DNA of 37,936 nt from a virus. Under the pieces are notes generated by a model. It did not search any database. It saw nothing but the letters and a program-made list of their open reading frames with translations, and was not told the origin of the DNA. Of this stretch, positions 13,965 through 23,165 are shown piece after piece. The DNA lies in the IMG/VR virus record IMGVR_UViG_3300009181_000170, positions 1 through 37,936 of that record; one strand, written 5' to 3'. Within the stretch, counting starts at the first letter, position 1. The number at the start of each line of letters is the position of its first letter. A program made the position numbers and the translations under genes.

Positions 13965-16103
13965 TTATCCTCTTTCCATGATGCCAAAAAGGCGTAGTTT
14001 CGCAAACGATAGGCGGCCATTTTTAGCCAACCCAGAAACGCTAGCCATAAAATGCGAGCTTAAAAATTTCAAACGTTTTTTTAAAAAGACATGGGGCTCA
14101 TCAAGTCTAAAGCCAAGCGCATCAGCAGTTGGATTGTTGGGATCATCCGTGTTACTCACCTCTAGTTGCGGTACAGATTCAAAAATATCCCCCCGGTATG
14201 GCAAATTACAGCGATCAGAGAGTGAGAAAGTCTTGATAAGGTCGCCATCAATCGTCACGTTCAACTCAAGCGGTGATAAAAAAAGATCGCTGGAGTAGTC
14301 ACATTGCAACTCGTACCTCTTGTTAGCAAATCTTCGCCCTTTTTGAAAGAAAGGTGGAATTGCCCACAAAAATGATATGGCAGATTTTCCACCATTGTCA
14401 CCGTAAATGATTTGCCCCTCCTTGCCGTTTGCATACCTAAAAATGCTATTTTCCACAAAAAGGTACAAAGAGCTGTCTAGTCCAGTTAAGAAGCTTTGCG
14501 CAAAAGTAAAATCCCCCGAAAACAATGACCAAGCATACGGATAGGTCGAAACCAAAGAAGTTAACACTTTGTTAAATCCAATTTTAAAACCGCAAAAAGC
14601 GTCATCTGTGTAATTGAAAGACCGACAAGCAAGATACGCTGATGGCCTAGCCCGAATGTCATTGAGGTATTTTTTAATTAAAGGGTTGACCGCATCCAAA
14701 GTACTAACCGCTAATTGTTTGGCGATATTGAGGGTGCCAAACGATAACAGCCCGCCTTTACTGATGAAAAAAACATCGTTGCCAATATCTAAGATTAGAT
14801 TGCCATGGGCGATACCGACCGGAAGAGTTGAGGCAAATTGCAAAGTTGGCAGATTCGGTGCCACTTCTGCTTTTGCCGGTTGCGAGCCTGACCAAACCTG
14901 GGTGCACTCTCTGCCGATGAAAGTCATTTGACCGTTGACACAAGTGATTGTTTCAAGGTTATCATCCCGCCCGTGCGTAGAGGACAGATCGAGGTAATGC
15001 ACCGTTCTGTCAACCTCATTCACCCATTTCGTTACCGAATTAGTACCGTAAGCATAGTAAACCTTCATTTGCTCGCCATTTTTCCGAAAAGCATCACCAA
15101 CCACGCCAGGACCTAAAGCCCAGAGCCGCTGATAAGCAACGAACAGATTACTAAAGGTTGGAATCTGATAGGCATAGAACAGATTCGCGTTTGCTATTGA
15201 GACAGGTAATGTGTCAGCGGTTGTAAACGTGACAGCATTAAGGGTTTGTGTAACGGTTAACACAGTTGTTGGAAAAGTCCCCCATGTGCCAACCAGGTTA
15301 ATTTTCTTGTTGGTGTAGTTGTCTGCGTCAAATAACCCAGCTTGCTGCTCCTGTAGAGAAAAAGAAAACGACTGATCGTTTCCGCGAACAAACGCAATTG
15401 CTCCAGTTTCTTTGACAAAATCAACCACCGTCTCAAGATTTGCTCCATTCCAGGACACGACAGGATCAACCCCATTACAAATCACCAATTTGTTCATGAA
15501 GGTGACGGCTCTTGGAATACAGGTACCACTCAGCCCTTTGGTTAGTTTGGTTAGAGATTTTTTAACCATATCAAAACAATAGATATCGCCAATCCCCGTC
15601 CAAATTTGCGCAGGCTCGCTTTTTAAAAAAGACGCAAAAAACTGCAGATCAAGGGATGCTTCAAGATTTTTGACAACGCTTGTCAGTTCTTCATAGTAAA
15701 AAAAGTTATCGACTTGAATTTTTAACGTCGTTCCCAGGCTATAACTTGCCGATTTTTTTGTTTCAATTTTCAAGAAGTCAGCATGAAACTCCTTAACGAT
15801 GACACTTTGGTCTTGCACATAGTTTTTGACATAGAGCAACATTTGTTGGTTTCCGTCTAAGGTCCTAAACGGAAACGCCTCAATAATGATCGAGTCAGCC
15901 TGAATATCTGTATCATAGAAGCTGCTTAGTTTTGCAACAAACTCCGTGCCATAACGTACCGCACCTTCTCCCAAAGGAAAGGGCAAAATATTCTCCAGTG
16001 CGGGTGAAAACTGGGACCCCAAGAGATCAGGGATAACATTCACGTTCATTCCCTGAGCTGGAGGCGAAAACTCTAAAACGTCATAGTTGCCATACTGTAA
16101 CAT
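13965..16103 (-). CDS. gp10-like packaged-DNA stabilisation / tail plug protein
   Basis: The 712-residue protein is beta-rich throughout, with repeated blade-like elements such as IWTGIGDIYCFDM, SWNGANLETVV, FIGRECTQVWSG and NDVFFISKGGLLSFG. These fit the beta-propeller plan of P22 gp10, which closes the portal together with gp4. It starts MLQYGNYDVLEFSP. Its place between the gp4-like and needle-like genes agrees with P22. The stop is one base from the next ATG, so the genes are tightly coupled. Confidence 0.68.
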   Translation of the reverse strand: MLQYGNYDVLEFSPPAQGMNVNVIPDLLGSQFSPALENILPFPLGEGAVRYGTEFVAKLSSFYDTDIQADSIIIEAFPFRTLDGNQQMLLYVKNYVQDQSVIVKEFHADFLKIETKKSASYSLGTTLKIQVDNFFYYEELTSVVKNLEASLDLQFFASFLKSEPAQIWTGIGDIYCFDMVKKSLTKLTKGLSGTCIPRAVTFMNKLVICNGVDPVVSWNGANLETVVDFVKETGAIAFVRGNDQSFSFSLQEQQAGLFDADNYTNKKINLVGTWGTFPTTVLTVTQTLNAVTFTTADTLPVSIANANLFYAYQIPTFSNLFVAYQRLWALGPGVVGDAFRKNGEQMKVYYAYGTNSVTKWVNEVDRTVHYLDLSSTHGRDDNLETITCVNGQMTFIGRECTQVWSGSQPAKAEVAPNLPTLQFASTLPVGIAHGNLILDIGNDVFFISKGGLLSFGTLNIAKQLAVSTLDAVNPLIKKYLNDIRARPSAYLACRSFNYTDDAFCGFKIGFNKVLTSLVSTYPYAWSLFSGDFTFAQSFLTGLDSSLYLFVENSIFRYANGKEGQIIYGDNGGKSAISFLWAIPPFFQKGRRFANKRYELQCDYSSDLFLSPLELNVTIDGDLIKTFSLSDRCNLPYRGDIFESVPQLEVSNTDDPNNPTADALGFRLDEPHVFLKKRLKFLSSHFMASVSGLAKNGRLSFAKLRLFGIMERG

Positions 16104-16104
16104 C

Positions 16105-16734
16105 TCAAAACCTTGTGTAGGTACTCAAGTTATTGCCGCCTGTGTTGTACAGGTAGGCGTTAAGCGAGGATTTGGCCGCAAGCCATCGAGATTGCGCTTC
16201 ACTCGCCTTTTGCGAGTTTTTAAATCCACCCTCTTCTTGAAATAAGTAGTAAAGGGCACCGTCAGCTAAACTGCTTTGAAAGGCCACAGGATAAGGAATG
16301 TCTGCCTCAAAAGTTGCGCTCGCCAAAGCTGTGGGTTGCGGCACGAGCCAAACATCGAAACTCAGAGGAACTTTAGGAGCAGGAACCAGGTGCAGAATGT
16401 TTTTCTGGCAGTAATATTGTCCAGGAATACTTCCGTAATCATACAGCTGGCTTTCAACACCTTCCAAAATAGATACTTTTTTTAAAATAATGCGGTTTTT
16501 CGTGTCTATCACCGAACTGATTAAAAATGGAGTAGTGGTTAAGGTTAGGGTATCATCCACAGAAGCTATGGTTTGCTTTGTCAGCAAATCTGCATTCAAG
16601 CCAGCTGTACGCTGGTACAGCTCAAAATGAGCTAAATTGATGTATTTTAAAAATATTTTTTCTTCATCGGCAGAAACGTTGTCTCTGCCGATCGAAAGAT
16701 GCCCCATTAAATCAATGATTTCTGAGACTAACAC
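16105..16734 (-). CDS. gp4-like head-to-tail adaptor
   Basis: The 209-residue protein starts with helices (LVSEIIDLMGHLSIGRDNVS, then EEKIFLKYINLAHFELYQRT), followed by beta segments (DVWLVPQPTALAS) and a helical C-terminus (SLADGALYYLFQEEGGFKNS). This resembles phage adaptors of the P22 gp4 type, which bind the portal ring. The start codon is GTG at 16734, without a good ribosome binding site, three bases after the preceding stop. It lies directly upstream of the gp10-like gene, as expected. Confidence 0.65.
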   Translation of the reverse strand: MLVSEIIDLMGHLSIGRDNVSADEEKIFLKYINLAHFELYQRTAGLNADLLTKQTIASVDDTLTLTTTPFLISSVIDTKNRIILKKVSILEGVESQLYDYGSIPGQYYCQKNILHLVPAPKVPLSFDVWLVPQPTALASATFEADIPYPVAFQSSLADGALYYLFQEEGGFKNSQKASEAQSRWLAAKSSLNAYLYNTGGNNLSTYTRF

Positions 16735-16737
16735 GGA

Positions 16738-17076
16738 CTAATAACTACCAAGAATTAGGTAAGTAAAAAATTTCGTACCAACTGGTATATTAGCAGTAAC
16801 AGCTGTAATGGTTAGCTTTTTCCTATCCGCGCTTAGAGCGTAGGTGTGCGCCCCTGGTGCTAAGACAGCACCCGCAGCTGACATCATCTGTGGCGGCGTA
16901 AAATTCTCGATCCTGCCTCCCGTACTAATTTGAAACACCGCCTTAGCATCCTTCTTTATTTCATCTCCGGCTGTGAAAAAAAACGGAATTAATTGATAGG
17001 TTTTGCCGGCCATACCGACGGGAACTACCACACCGTCTCCGCCAGTAGTCGCATTTACGAAAGTTACTGTAGCCAT
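16738..17076 (-). CDS. Small beta-rich head protein, possible decoration protein
   Basis: The ATG at 17076 has an AAAGGAG site, so it is preferred to an upstream in-frame start at 17154 that would overlap the coat gene. The 112-residue product (MATVTFVNATTGGDGVVVPV...) is beta-rich and glycine/threonine-rich. It lies just after the coat gene, where many phages encode capsid decoration or head-fibre proteins. No family was recognised. Confidence 0.55.
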   Translation of the reverse strand: MATVTFVNATTGGDGVVVPVGMAGKTYQLIPFFFTAGDEIKKDAKAVFQISTGGRIENFTPPQMMSAAGAVLAPGAHTYALSADRKKLTITAVTANIPVGTKFFTYLILGSY

Positions 17077-17089
17077 AATTTTTTCTCCT

Positions 17090-18307
17090 TTAAATACTTG
17101 TAAAAACGTGCAGACAAGCTTGCTCAACCAAAGGGTTGCTTCCCGCAATCGCATTAGGTGTTTGCGCGTAACGTCCAGTAAACCTCAGCATTTTTTGACC
17201 ACGGAATTCATGGGCAAAAACAACTAGGCTTTGGTTTTGCGTATTGATTTTTGACTCGACCATGCCTTCGCCACCCCATGCGATGACTCCAGCTCCAGCG
17301 CCTAAGACAAGCCCCCAAGAAGAGGTTTTTTTTGCATCGGCAGATTTTATGCGTTTTTGTGCAAGCTCTGGACATTTAAAGATATAGAAACCAGCGTATT
17401 CTCCCACATAAGAAGGATTGCCAAGGGCTTCTGGGGTATTTTTGACATCACCAACATAGCCTCTTTGGGTCGTATCTTTTGCAAAATCTGGATCTTCTCT
17501 TAAAATGTCAACGGCAAGTGGGTCAAGCATCAGGATGTATTTGTTATCCGGCCAGCCATTTTTGGTGCCAACATAAGCCGGTTTAATCGCCCACTCGGTG
17601 TTGGGAGCAATATCGTAAGCATTACCAAAAGTGAGATAGTTAGCAATTTGTCTTAATTTTTTTGCTGACATGCCTGAGCCAGCTGGAGTACTTGCGTTAA
17701 TGTCCTCCATATCGTCAAGCAACGTTGGAAAGGTGACATTCTTCTGGTAGTCTGCACGCGCAACCAGGGTGCCATCCGATTCAAAAACAACCGCTCGATC
17801 ATAGGAAGGAAAACTCCCGGCAATGTTGCCGGTGGCTATGCCGTCAGTGGCAAGTCCTGGGTAAAGATCGGTTGTGAACGCATTGACGATATCAGCAGTA
17901 AGCATTCTTTGCATAGCATCAACAATCTGACTAGAAAAATGCGCAGCTACATCAACCGGAGTGCCAATAGACTGTACTGTCATGTAGTTTTCGCGAAGCT
18001 GCCAGGTCTTCCAATCAATCCCGACGCTGTCAGCGTCAACTTTTAGCTGCTGTTCGTTACCTTCACGGTCACCAAAGCCACTAATGTAATTAGTGTAGTC
18101 CATGGCCTGAAGGCGCGGGATTCTGTGTTGTATACCAACACCTTTTTGAAAAATACGCCGCACAAAAGGTCGGTCTGTTCTAGAGCCAACGAAAGCGCCT
18201 AATGGTGATTTGTAGACCCATTCTTCTTGCAGGTCATCTACTTTGAATGGGAATAATTCTTGTGATACCCCGTTTTGTGGGGCAGTTAATGGATATGGTA
18301 AAGCCAT
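17090..18307 (-). CDS. Major capsid protein, P22 gp5-like
   Basis: The ATG at 18307 with an AAAGGAT site gives 405 residues. The protein has the size and place of a P22-type coat protein, after the scaffold gene. Features include a long N-terminal arm, LQAMDYTNYISGFGDREGNEQ at about 70-90, the helix SSQIVDAMQRMLTADIVNAF, and a beta-rich C-terminal half with WAIKPAYVGTKNGWPDNKYI and LGAGAGVIAWGG. HK97 fold is expected. A 200-base structured gap precedes it. Confidence 0.75.
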   Translation of the reverse strand: MALPYPLTAPQNGVSQELFPFKVDDLQEEWVYKSPLGAFVGSRTDRPFVRRIFQKGVGIQHRIPRLQAMDYTNYISGFGDREGNEQQLKVDADSVGIDWKTWQLRENYMTVQSIGTPVDVAAHFSSQIVDAMQRMLTADIVNAFTTDLYPGLATDGIATGNIAGSFPSYDRAVVFESDGTLVARADYQKNVTFPTLLDDMEDINASTPAGSGMSAKKLRQIANYLTFGNAYDIAPNTEWAIKPAYVGTKNGWPDNKYILMLDPLAVDILREDPDFAKDTTQRGYVGDVKNTPEALGNPSYVGEYAGFYIFKCPELAQKRIKSADAKKTSSWGLVLGAGAGVIAWGGEGMVESKINTQNQSLVVFAHEFRGQKMLRFTGRYAQTPNAIAGSNPLVEQACLHVFTSI

Positions 18308-18507
18308 AAAAAATCCTTTTAAAACAATGTTCAACTTTTGATTTAGAAAATCTAAACCAGCTATTAATCATCTTTTCCAAAGGTGTAGTGGGATGCGCGG
18401 AGAGAGCGGGGTGTATCATCACCGGGGCTTCTTTACTCACATCCCAGAAGGCTTCTTCCGAGAAGTCTGTTTAGTCAGAAACGAATAGTGACTAAACAAT
18501 TAGTATA
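18308..18507. other. Structured intergenic region between scaffold and coat genes
   Basis: These 200 bases hold no convincing gene. On the minus strand there is a perfect ten-base-pair inverted repeat (TGTTTAGTCA ... TGACTAAACA at 18498-18489 and 18477-18468, loop 11). Further down is a longer nested structure: TGGGATG pairs with CATCCCA about 44 bases away and encloses GGTG-ATGATA-CACC. No T-run follows. Such structure could tune the high coat-to-scaffold expression ratio by mRNA stability or processing. Confidence 0.55.
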
Positions 18508-19377
18508 TTACTGCCGAGAAAGAATAGCGTGTATATCTCTCGCAGCGTCTTTGTTGGAACCAGAACTTAATATTTTCTGAGAACCATCTTGATCATAGAT
18601 TGCGTTAGATTCCTTAAGTTTGTCAATTGTTTTTTGCAATCTCTTCTTTTCTTCTCTATTCTTCTTCACATAACTTGGTAATCCTCCAGCTTCTTCTATT
18701 TCTCCGAAGTATTCATCTCTATGAAATTCTCCAATTTCGAGAACTCTACGGGTAAGCTCAGCGGGATCGTCACGTAGCTCGTCTAGCTCATAGGCCAGCT
18801 CTTCTTTTTCTTTGTCGCTACCGTGATCTGCAAAAAATATGAAAGCATTAAGTTTGTTTTGCAGTTTTTCATCTTTAGTATATTTTTTAACCGTTGGCAG
18901 CTCTTTCGCTACTTTTTTTAAAATATCAGCGTAAAAAGTATTAGCACCTGATCCACTTTCGTCTTCTTCCTCAGCGGAACTTGTGCCCATTCTCTCATCT
19001 ATGTCCCTGAACAAACTTGCCACCTCTTCTTGGTCAAGATCTCCAGATGTCACTAAACGCTCGCTTACCTCTTTTTTGAGGCGACCTAATTTACTGCCAG
19101 CTGCATGAGCCATACGCTTGTGCTCTTTTGCTGCTTTCTGTGCTTTTTCAAGCTCTAGTTGTAACTGCTCAAGTTCGCCCTTTGGCTGTCCAGTTGCGGG
19201 GGATTGCGGCTCTTCTTTTGAACTCTGCTGACCCTTTGAGACATTTGAGGCTTGTGAATCTTCTGAGCCTTGCGACTCTTTGGTTTTTCCATCAGTAGCA
19301 GCATCTTTTTCTTTAAAAAGGCCTCTTTGGTCGTCAGCAAGAGTTAATCCATTGTCTTTAGTGCTATCGTTTTCCAT
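18508..19377 (-). CDS. Scaffolding protein
   Basis: The 289-residue protein is strongly hydrophilic, with Ser/Glu/Gln-rich low complexity in the first 65 residues and long coiled-coil helices (LEQLQLELEKAQKAAKEHKR from about 68). The charged helical C-terminus (KKNREEKKRLQKTIDKLKES) would suit coat binding. It lies between portal and coat genes, as in P22 (gene 8). It is named by composition and position. Confidence 0.68.
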   Translation of the reverse strand: MENDSTKDNGLTLADDQRGLFKEKDAATDGKTKESQGSEDSQASNVSKGQQSSKEEPQSPATGQPKGELEQLQLELEKAQKAAKEHKRMAHAAGSKLGRLKKEVSERLVTSGDLDQEEVASLFRDIDERMGTSSAEEEDESGSGANTFYADILKKVAKELPTVKKYTKDEKLQNKLNAFIFFADHGSDKEKEELAYELDELRDDPAELTRRVLEIGEFHRDEYFGEIEEAGGLPSYVKKNREEKKRLQKTIDKLKESNAIYDQDGSQKILSSGSNKDAARDIHAILSRQ

Positions 19378-19392
19378 TATTTTTCTCCATTT

Positions 19393-19953
19393 TTAGTTTT
19401 TAGCAAAGTTCCAGCCAAAAAAATCTGTGTATACCTCATCGCGGATGAGATAGCCTTTTTGCAAAAGGGAATTTAATATATTTTTGCAAAGCTTGGCGGC
19501 CTCCGTCTCCATAAGAACTGAGAAACTGCCAACTGGTTTGGCTGTAGTCCAGTCAAAGCCAAGGTCATTCACTATCTCTTTAGCTTTGAAAGAATCAACG
19601 CGATATTCGCAAATAGCACGCACTGATTCTTCGGAAAGGATGCCAACAAGATTGATGGTATACCCGATACTTTCTGTAAAAAGCAGCATGCCATCGGAAT
19701 GCAAGGACGCTAACGCCAAATCAATGACATGCTTGGAAACTGTGAGTCCGCAAAGTCTAATAGAAAACGTTGGCCTTTCGTTTGCCTTAAGATCTTGCAA
19801 AACTAGATCTTTTAGATGCTGCCGACTTACGAGCTTTTTTTGACCAAGTCTATACGCGCACTCGCTTTCGCAAATCCTTTTTAGGATATCAGGCGATAAT
19901 CCCTCTGTATCAATGACGTTTTCTTTTTGCAGTTTTTCTAAAATATCTCTCAT
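19393..19953 (-). CDS. Member of a three-gene family of unknown proteins (186 residues)
   Basis: This protein is related to its upstream neighbour (19953-20564) and to 10562-11194. Shared elements are LSPDILKRICESECAYRLG, KKLVSRQHLKDLV, ILSEESVRAICEYRVDSFKA followed by KEIVNDLGFD, and a terminal FFGWNFAK. The two Cys-containing segments resemble each other, suggesting an internal duplication. No known domain was recognised. It overlaps the stop of the upstream paralogue by one base (TAATG) and precedes the scaffold gene, so it should be made with head proteins. Confidence 0.65.
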   Translation of the reverse strand: MRDILEKLQKENVIDTEGLSPDILKRICESECAYRLGQKKLVSRQHLKDLVLQDLKANERPTFSIRLCGLTVSKHVIDLALASLHSDGMLLFTESIGYTINLVGILSEESVRAICEYRVDSFKAKEIVNDLGFDWTTAKPVGSFSVLMETEAAKLCKNILNSLLQKGYLIRDEVYTDFFGWNFAKN

Positions 19954-20564
19954 TATTTTCTCTCCATTTTCTTAAAATTCCAAAAAGCTGAAAAAATTGA
20001 TTGATTGTAAGATCTAATCAAACAACCATTCATAGCTAGATCATTCAGTACTTTTTCGCAATGCAATGATGCCTCACTGCGAAAAAGTATTGGCTGTTGG
20101 TCAAAGCCATAGTTTTTGTGAACTTCATCCTTAAATCCAAACGCAAGTAAAATATCACTTAAAGTAATTTCATCAATTCTATACCGACAAAAATTCATGA
20201 TCGCTTCTGGAGATAAAATATACTCAATATTGACAACAAAAACGTCATTCTTTCGGATAAGCAGCTTTTGTAATCCTAGTTCTTCTAAAATTTCAAAAAT
20301 GATAAATGGTGATATCAATGTAGAATCCAATTCAAAACGCGCTCCTTGACTTTCTTTTTCTTTAGCGGCAATCAAAATTTTATCAGACAAGTATTTTTTA
20401 CCTATCAGCTTGTTAGATGTCAATTTGTAAGCAATTCCCAGTTTACAAACTTCATTTACATCATCAACAGAAATATCCAAAAACCTTTCATCATCAAGAT
20501 CAACAATCCCCCGCTTAAGAAATAATTGGATTTTTTCTGCAGACTTATTAGTTTCTATTGCCAT
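19953..20564 (-). CDS. Member of a three-gene family of unknown proteins (203 residues)
   Basis: The ATG at 20564 has a GGAAGG site nine bases upstream and is preferred to a GTG at 20573. Shared family elements are DVNEVCKLGIAYKLTSNKLI, YILSPEAIMNFCRYRIDEIT followed by LSDILLAFGF, and a C-terminal FSAFWNFKK. A region near 145-170 (SEASLHCEKVLNDLAMNGCL) corresponds to MLRSLVREEFL in the 210-residue relative. It lies between the portal and scaffold genes. Function is unknown. Confidence 0.65.
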   Translation of the reverse strand: MAIETNKSAEKIQLFLKRGIVDLDDERFLDISVDDVNEVCKLGIAYKLTSNKLIGKKYLSDKILIAAKEKESQGARFELDSTLISPFIIFEILEELGLQKLLIRKNDVFVVNIEYILSPEAIMNFCRYRIDEITLSDILLAFGFKDEVHKNYGFDQQPILFRSEASLHCEKVLNDLAMNGCLIRSYNQSIFSAFWNFKKMERK

Positions 20565-20611
20565 AATGGTCACCCTTCCAAAAAATATTTAAACTGTTAC
20601 GTGTAATCAAC

Positions 20612-22480
20612 TTAGGCAGGTCCACCTGGGACTTGCATCTGCCCAGCTAAAATTTGTTGCATGTCAATTCCTCCAGCCGATTGCCCTTGGGGCGAGGCTT
20701 GACCACCACCCTGTTCATTCACTGCTTTTTGTTGGATCGCTCGCTGCATTTCTTCGGCGATTTTTTTACCCTCACTGCCTCTTGCTCCAGCCCACTTCAT
20801 CAGCGTTGGTGAGGCAAAGAACAGAGGTGCGTTAGGGTTGTTCATCATGCGATTAATGAACTCGTTTCTTTCTTCATACTTACTTTGAAAGTCAGGAACT
20901 TCATCAACATAGAGAGAAATCGGCAGCCAGCGGATATCGTTTTTTAACAATATTTCTTTATATTCACCATTTTTGTCGATTTTTTTCTCAAAGGTTTCTT
21001 CGTTTAGAATAAAAACTTCACGTTCGTCATCATTGAGAATCAGCACCGCACGATTTTTTTCACCGCTTTCTTGAATAAGATCCAGCATGAGTTTTGCCTC
21101 ACGTTTCTTCATTTTTGAAAAACTATCAAAAGCAAACACATTGTTACGCACACTGTTAACCTGACGTGTGCGTTGAGACACAGCACTGGTGGCATTGGTC
21201 TGAATCCCAAGCATTTCGTCATGGACCCCGGTAATTCTTTGCATGATCGGCAAATATTGCTCAAACATCCGAATATTAGCCTCGCCAACCCCATTGTTGT
21301 TGATGACCTCCCACTTGGAGTCTTTGGGCAGAACAATTATCGAATCTAATTTTTTTACTTGATTTTGTAGGTCTTGTGGAGTCGAGCCAGGAGCGTTTCC
21401 CCCATCCTCAACGATGATTTGTGTAGAATTGATAGCATAGTTGGCTTTGACAAGCCTGGCGTTGCATTCTCTTTGTACGCCCATGATGTTTTCAAGCACA
21501 CCGTACACCAAACGGTCTATGGTTTCCCGTTTAAAAACAAGCGGGATATAGCTAAAATCGGCTTGATCCGGAACGCCATACTTAAGCGGGGCAAATTCCA
21601 GCAAAGTATCGCCAATATACACGGCTCGCATGATTTTTTCGCAATCCCTCTTGGTATAGTTTCCATTACTTAACTCTTCCGCTAGATCAACATCGAAAGT
21701 TTCAAAATATCTTCCAGTCCTAATATCGCTTCCACAAAAACACTTAGATTGCTCCTTGTACTGGACTTCCCACACTGGAAGTTTAGAGCCGTGAGTATTA
21801 AGACCAGAATCAGGATTGCCGCCCTGAGATCTTCGGTCAAGTATTTCTGGGGACTCGGCTATCGCTTGGTATTGCGTCTCTAAGTCCAAGTCTTTAGTGG
21901 CGTTTTTCCATTTTCGCTTGATATATTCAGGCGTCAAAAAATATTTCCGGCAAACATAGCGCATTTCGGTTAATTGCGGCGTGATATCATCGTAATCAGG
22001 ATAGATGCTTAAGGGATCGACATACTCGTACATGACTTTGTTGTTCTCATAGTAGATGTGCGACCAGCCGATACCGCCAATCAATGAATCTCTAAATTTT
22101 AAAGATCCCTTGTAAGGAATGTCTTGATCTTCTTGAATAAAAAACAAGAGATGGGTCAAAGCCTCAGCCAGTTTGTCTTCTTCCTCATCATCAGAGTCAC
22201 TGCGACAAGCAACCCTAAACCTTGACTGAATTTCAACTCCAGAAAGATTGTCAATGAAGCCTTGGCACAAATTGAAAGTTACGAGTTCGCGTTTGAGATG
22301 CGCGTCTCTTTTTTCCTCAGGGTTCCACTGCCCAGAACCGTCATAAAAGGCACCACAATAGATGATCTTTTGGCGGTTAGATATAGCTAAGGGGTTGCAA
22401 GTGGCAGCCCTTACCATGAACTGCGCTTTTTCTAAGGCCTTTTGTCTGATCCTTTCCCCAAATGTTCCCGAGATGTCCAC
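20612..22480 (-). CDS. Portal protein, P22 gp1-like
   Basis: A GTG at 22480, five bases after GGAGG and two bases past the preceding stop, is a better start than a TTG at 22498. This gives 622 residues. The protein has typical portal elements: an N-terminal helical part (KALEKAQFMVRAA), FYDGSGQW, FRDSLIGGIGWSHIYYE, VDPLSIYPDYDD, and a long alpha-rich stem region (IMQRITGVHDEMLGIQTNAT). The C-terminus is Gln/Gly-rich. Size and order match P22 portal. Confidence 0.82.
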   Translation of the reverse strand: MDISGTFGERIRQKALEKAQFMVRAATCNPLAISNRQKIIYCGAFYDGSGQWNPEEKRDAHLKRELVTFNLCQGFIDNLSGVEIQSRFRVACRSDSDDEEEDKLAEALTHLLFFIQEDQDIPYKGSLKFRDSLIGGIGWSHIYYENNKVMYEYVDPLSIYPDYDDITPQLTEMRYVCRKYFLTPEYIKRKWKNATKDLDLETQYQAIAESPEILDRRSQGGNPDSGLNTHGSKLPVWEVQYKEQSKCFCGSDIRTGRYFETFDVDLAEELSNGNYTKRDCEKIMRAVYIGDTLLEFAPLKYGVPDQADFSYIPLVFKRETIDRLVYGVLENIMGVQRECNARLVKANYAINSTQIIVEDGGNAPGSTPQDLQNQVKKLDSIIVLPKDSKWEVINNNGVGEANIRMFEQYLPIMQRITGVHDEMLGIQTNATSAVSQRTRQVNSVRNNVFAFDSFSKMKKREAKLMLDLIQESGEKNRAVLILNDDEREVFILNEETFEKKIDKNGEYKEILLKNDIRWLPISLYVDEVPDFQSKYEERNEFINRMMNNPNAPLFFASPTLMKWAGARGSEGKKIAEEMQRAIQQKAVNEQGGGQASPQGQSAGGIDMQQILAGQMQVPGGPA

Positions 22481-22481
22481 C

Positions 22482-22844
22482 TTATCCTCCAAACTCAATT
22501 AAAGAGTTATACGAGACGAATGTTTCAAATATACTGACAGAAGAATCGGAATTTGCATATAATAAGTCTCCAGGAAGTAATATAAGTGGACTGCCCTGTA
22601 AAATATCCACAGTTGAATTAACTTCTATCAGCTTCTGATGGTAAAATGTGAAATATGTCTCAACCCCAATCGTCTCCTCCCTGGCTATCAACAGTGTAAC
22701 TAAAATTGCATTACTAGAGACATTTGATAAAAAAATGCTACTTAAAACAGAAACATTCGTGCTATCACCGCAAATCAATGTAGATGTGTTTGTTATGCCT
22801 TTTGTTATACGCATCTTAGGGGAAATGAAGGGATATGCTGCCAT
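22482..22844 (-). CDS. Putative small virion protein, beta-sandwich type
   Basis: The frame is open from a TTG at 22865, but the ATG at 22844 (MAAYPFISPKM) is preferred; neither has a clear ribosome binding site. A nine-codon frame with its own AGGA site ends one base before this ATG and could allow reinitiation. The product is Ser/Thr/Val-rich with alternating strands (SVLSSIFLSNVSSNAILVTL, then LILLPGDLLYANSDSSVSIF), as in small phage structural proteins. It immediately precedes the portal gene. Confidence 0.5.
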   Translation of the reverse strand: MAAYPFISPKMRITKGITNTSTLICGDSTNVSVLSSIFLSNVSSNAILVTLLIAREETIGVETYFTFYHQKLIEVNSTVDILQGSPLILLPGDLLYANSDSSVSIFETFVSYNSLIEFGG

Positions 22845-22937
22845 TTTAAGAAACACTAATTGCAATAGAGTGAGTCATTACTTGTTATTTTCCTTTTACG
22901 GCAGGCAGCACCTGTTGGATTGCCTGACAATCAGCAT

Positions 22938-23153
22938 TTAGTCATTAGCTGTTAACTGAGACTGCACATTTTTTACATCTTGCAAAAGATCCTCCAGCAA
23001 AACTTTAAAACTTTCTACAAGTTGCTCATATTCCGGCGTAGATTCTCCGTTGTAGTTAAATATTTGAGAGCCGTATTGCTGGCAAAACTGGACATCGATG
23101 CTTAGATCGGCTAAATCCTTTAATCCTTGACGATTAGGCGTAATTTTACTCAT
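22938..23153 (-). CDS. Small protein, 71 residues, unknown function
   Basis: The product is hydrophilic and mainly helical (YEQLVESFKVLLEDLLQDVK), with a possible short coiled coil. It lies between the S74 fibre gene and the structural genes, 12 bases after the fibre stop. Small helical proteins next to tail fibres can be assembly chaperones, but no family was recognised. Confidence 0.5.
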   Translation of the reverse strand: MSKITPNRQGLKDLADLSIDVQFCQQYGSQIFNYNGESTPEYEQLVESFKVLLEDLLQDVKNVQSQLTAND

Positions 23154-23165
23154 TTAAAATCCTTT

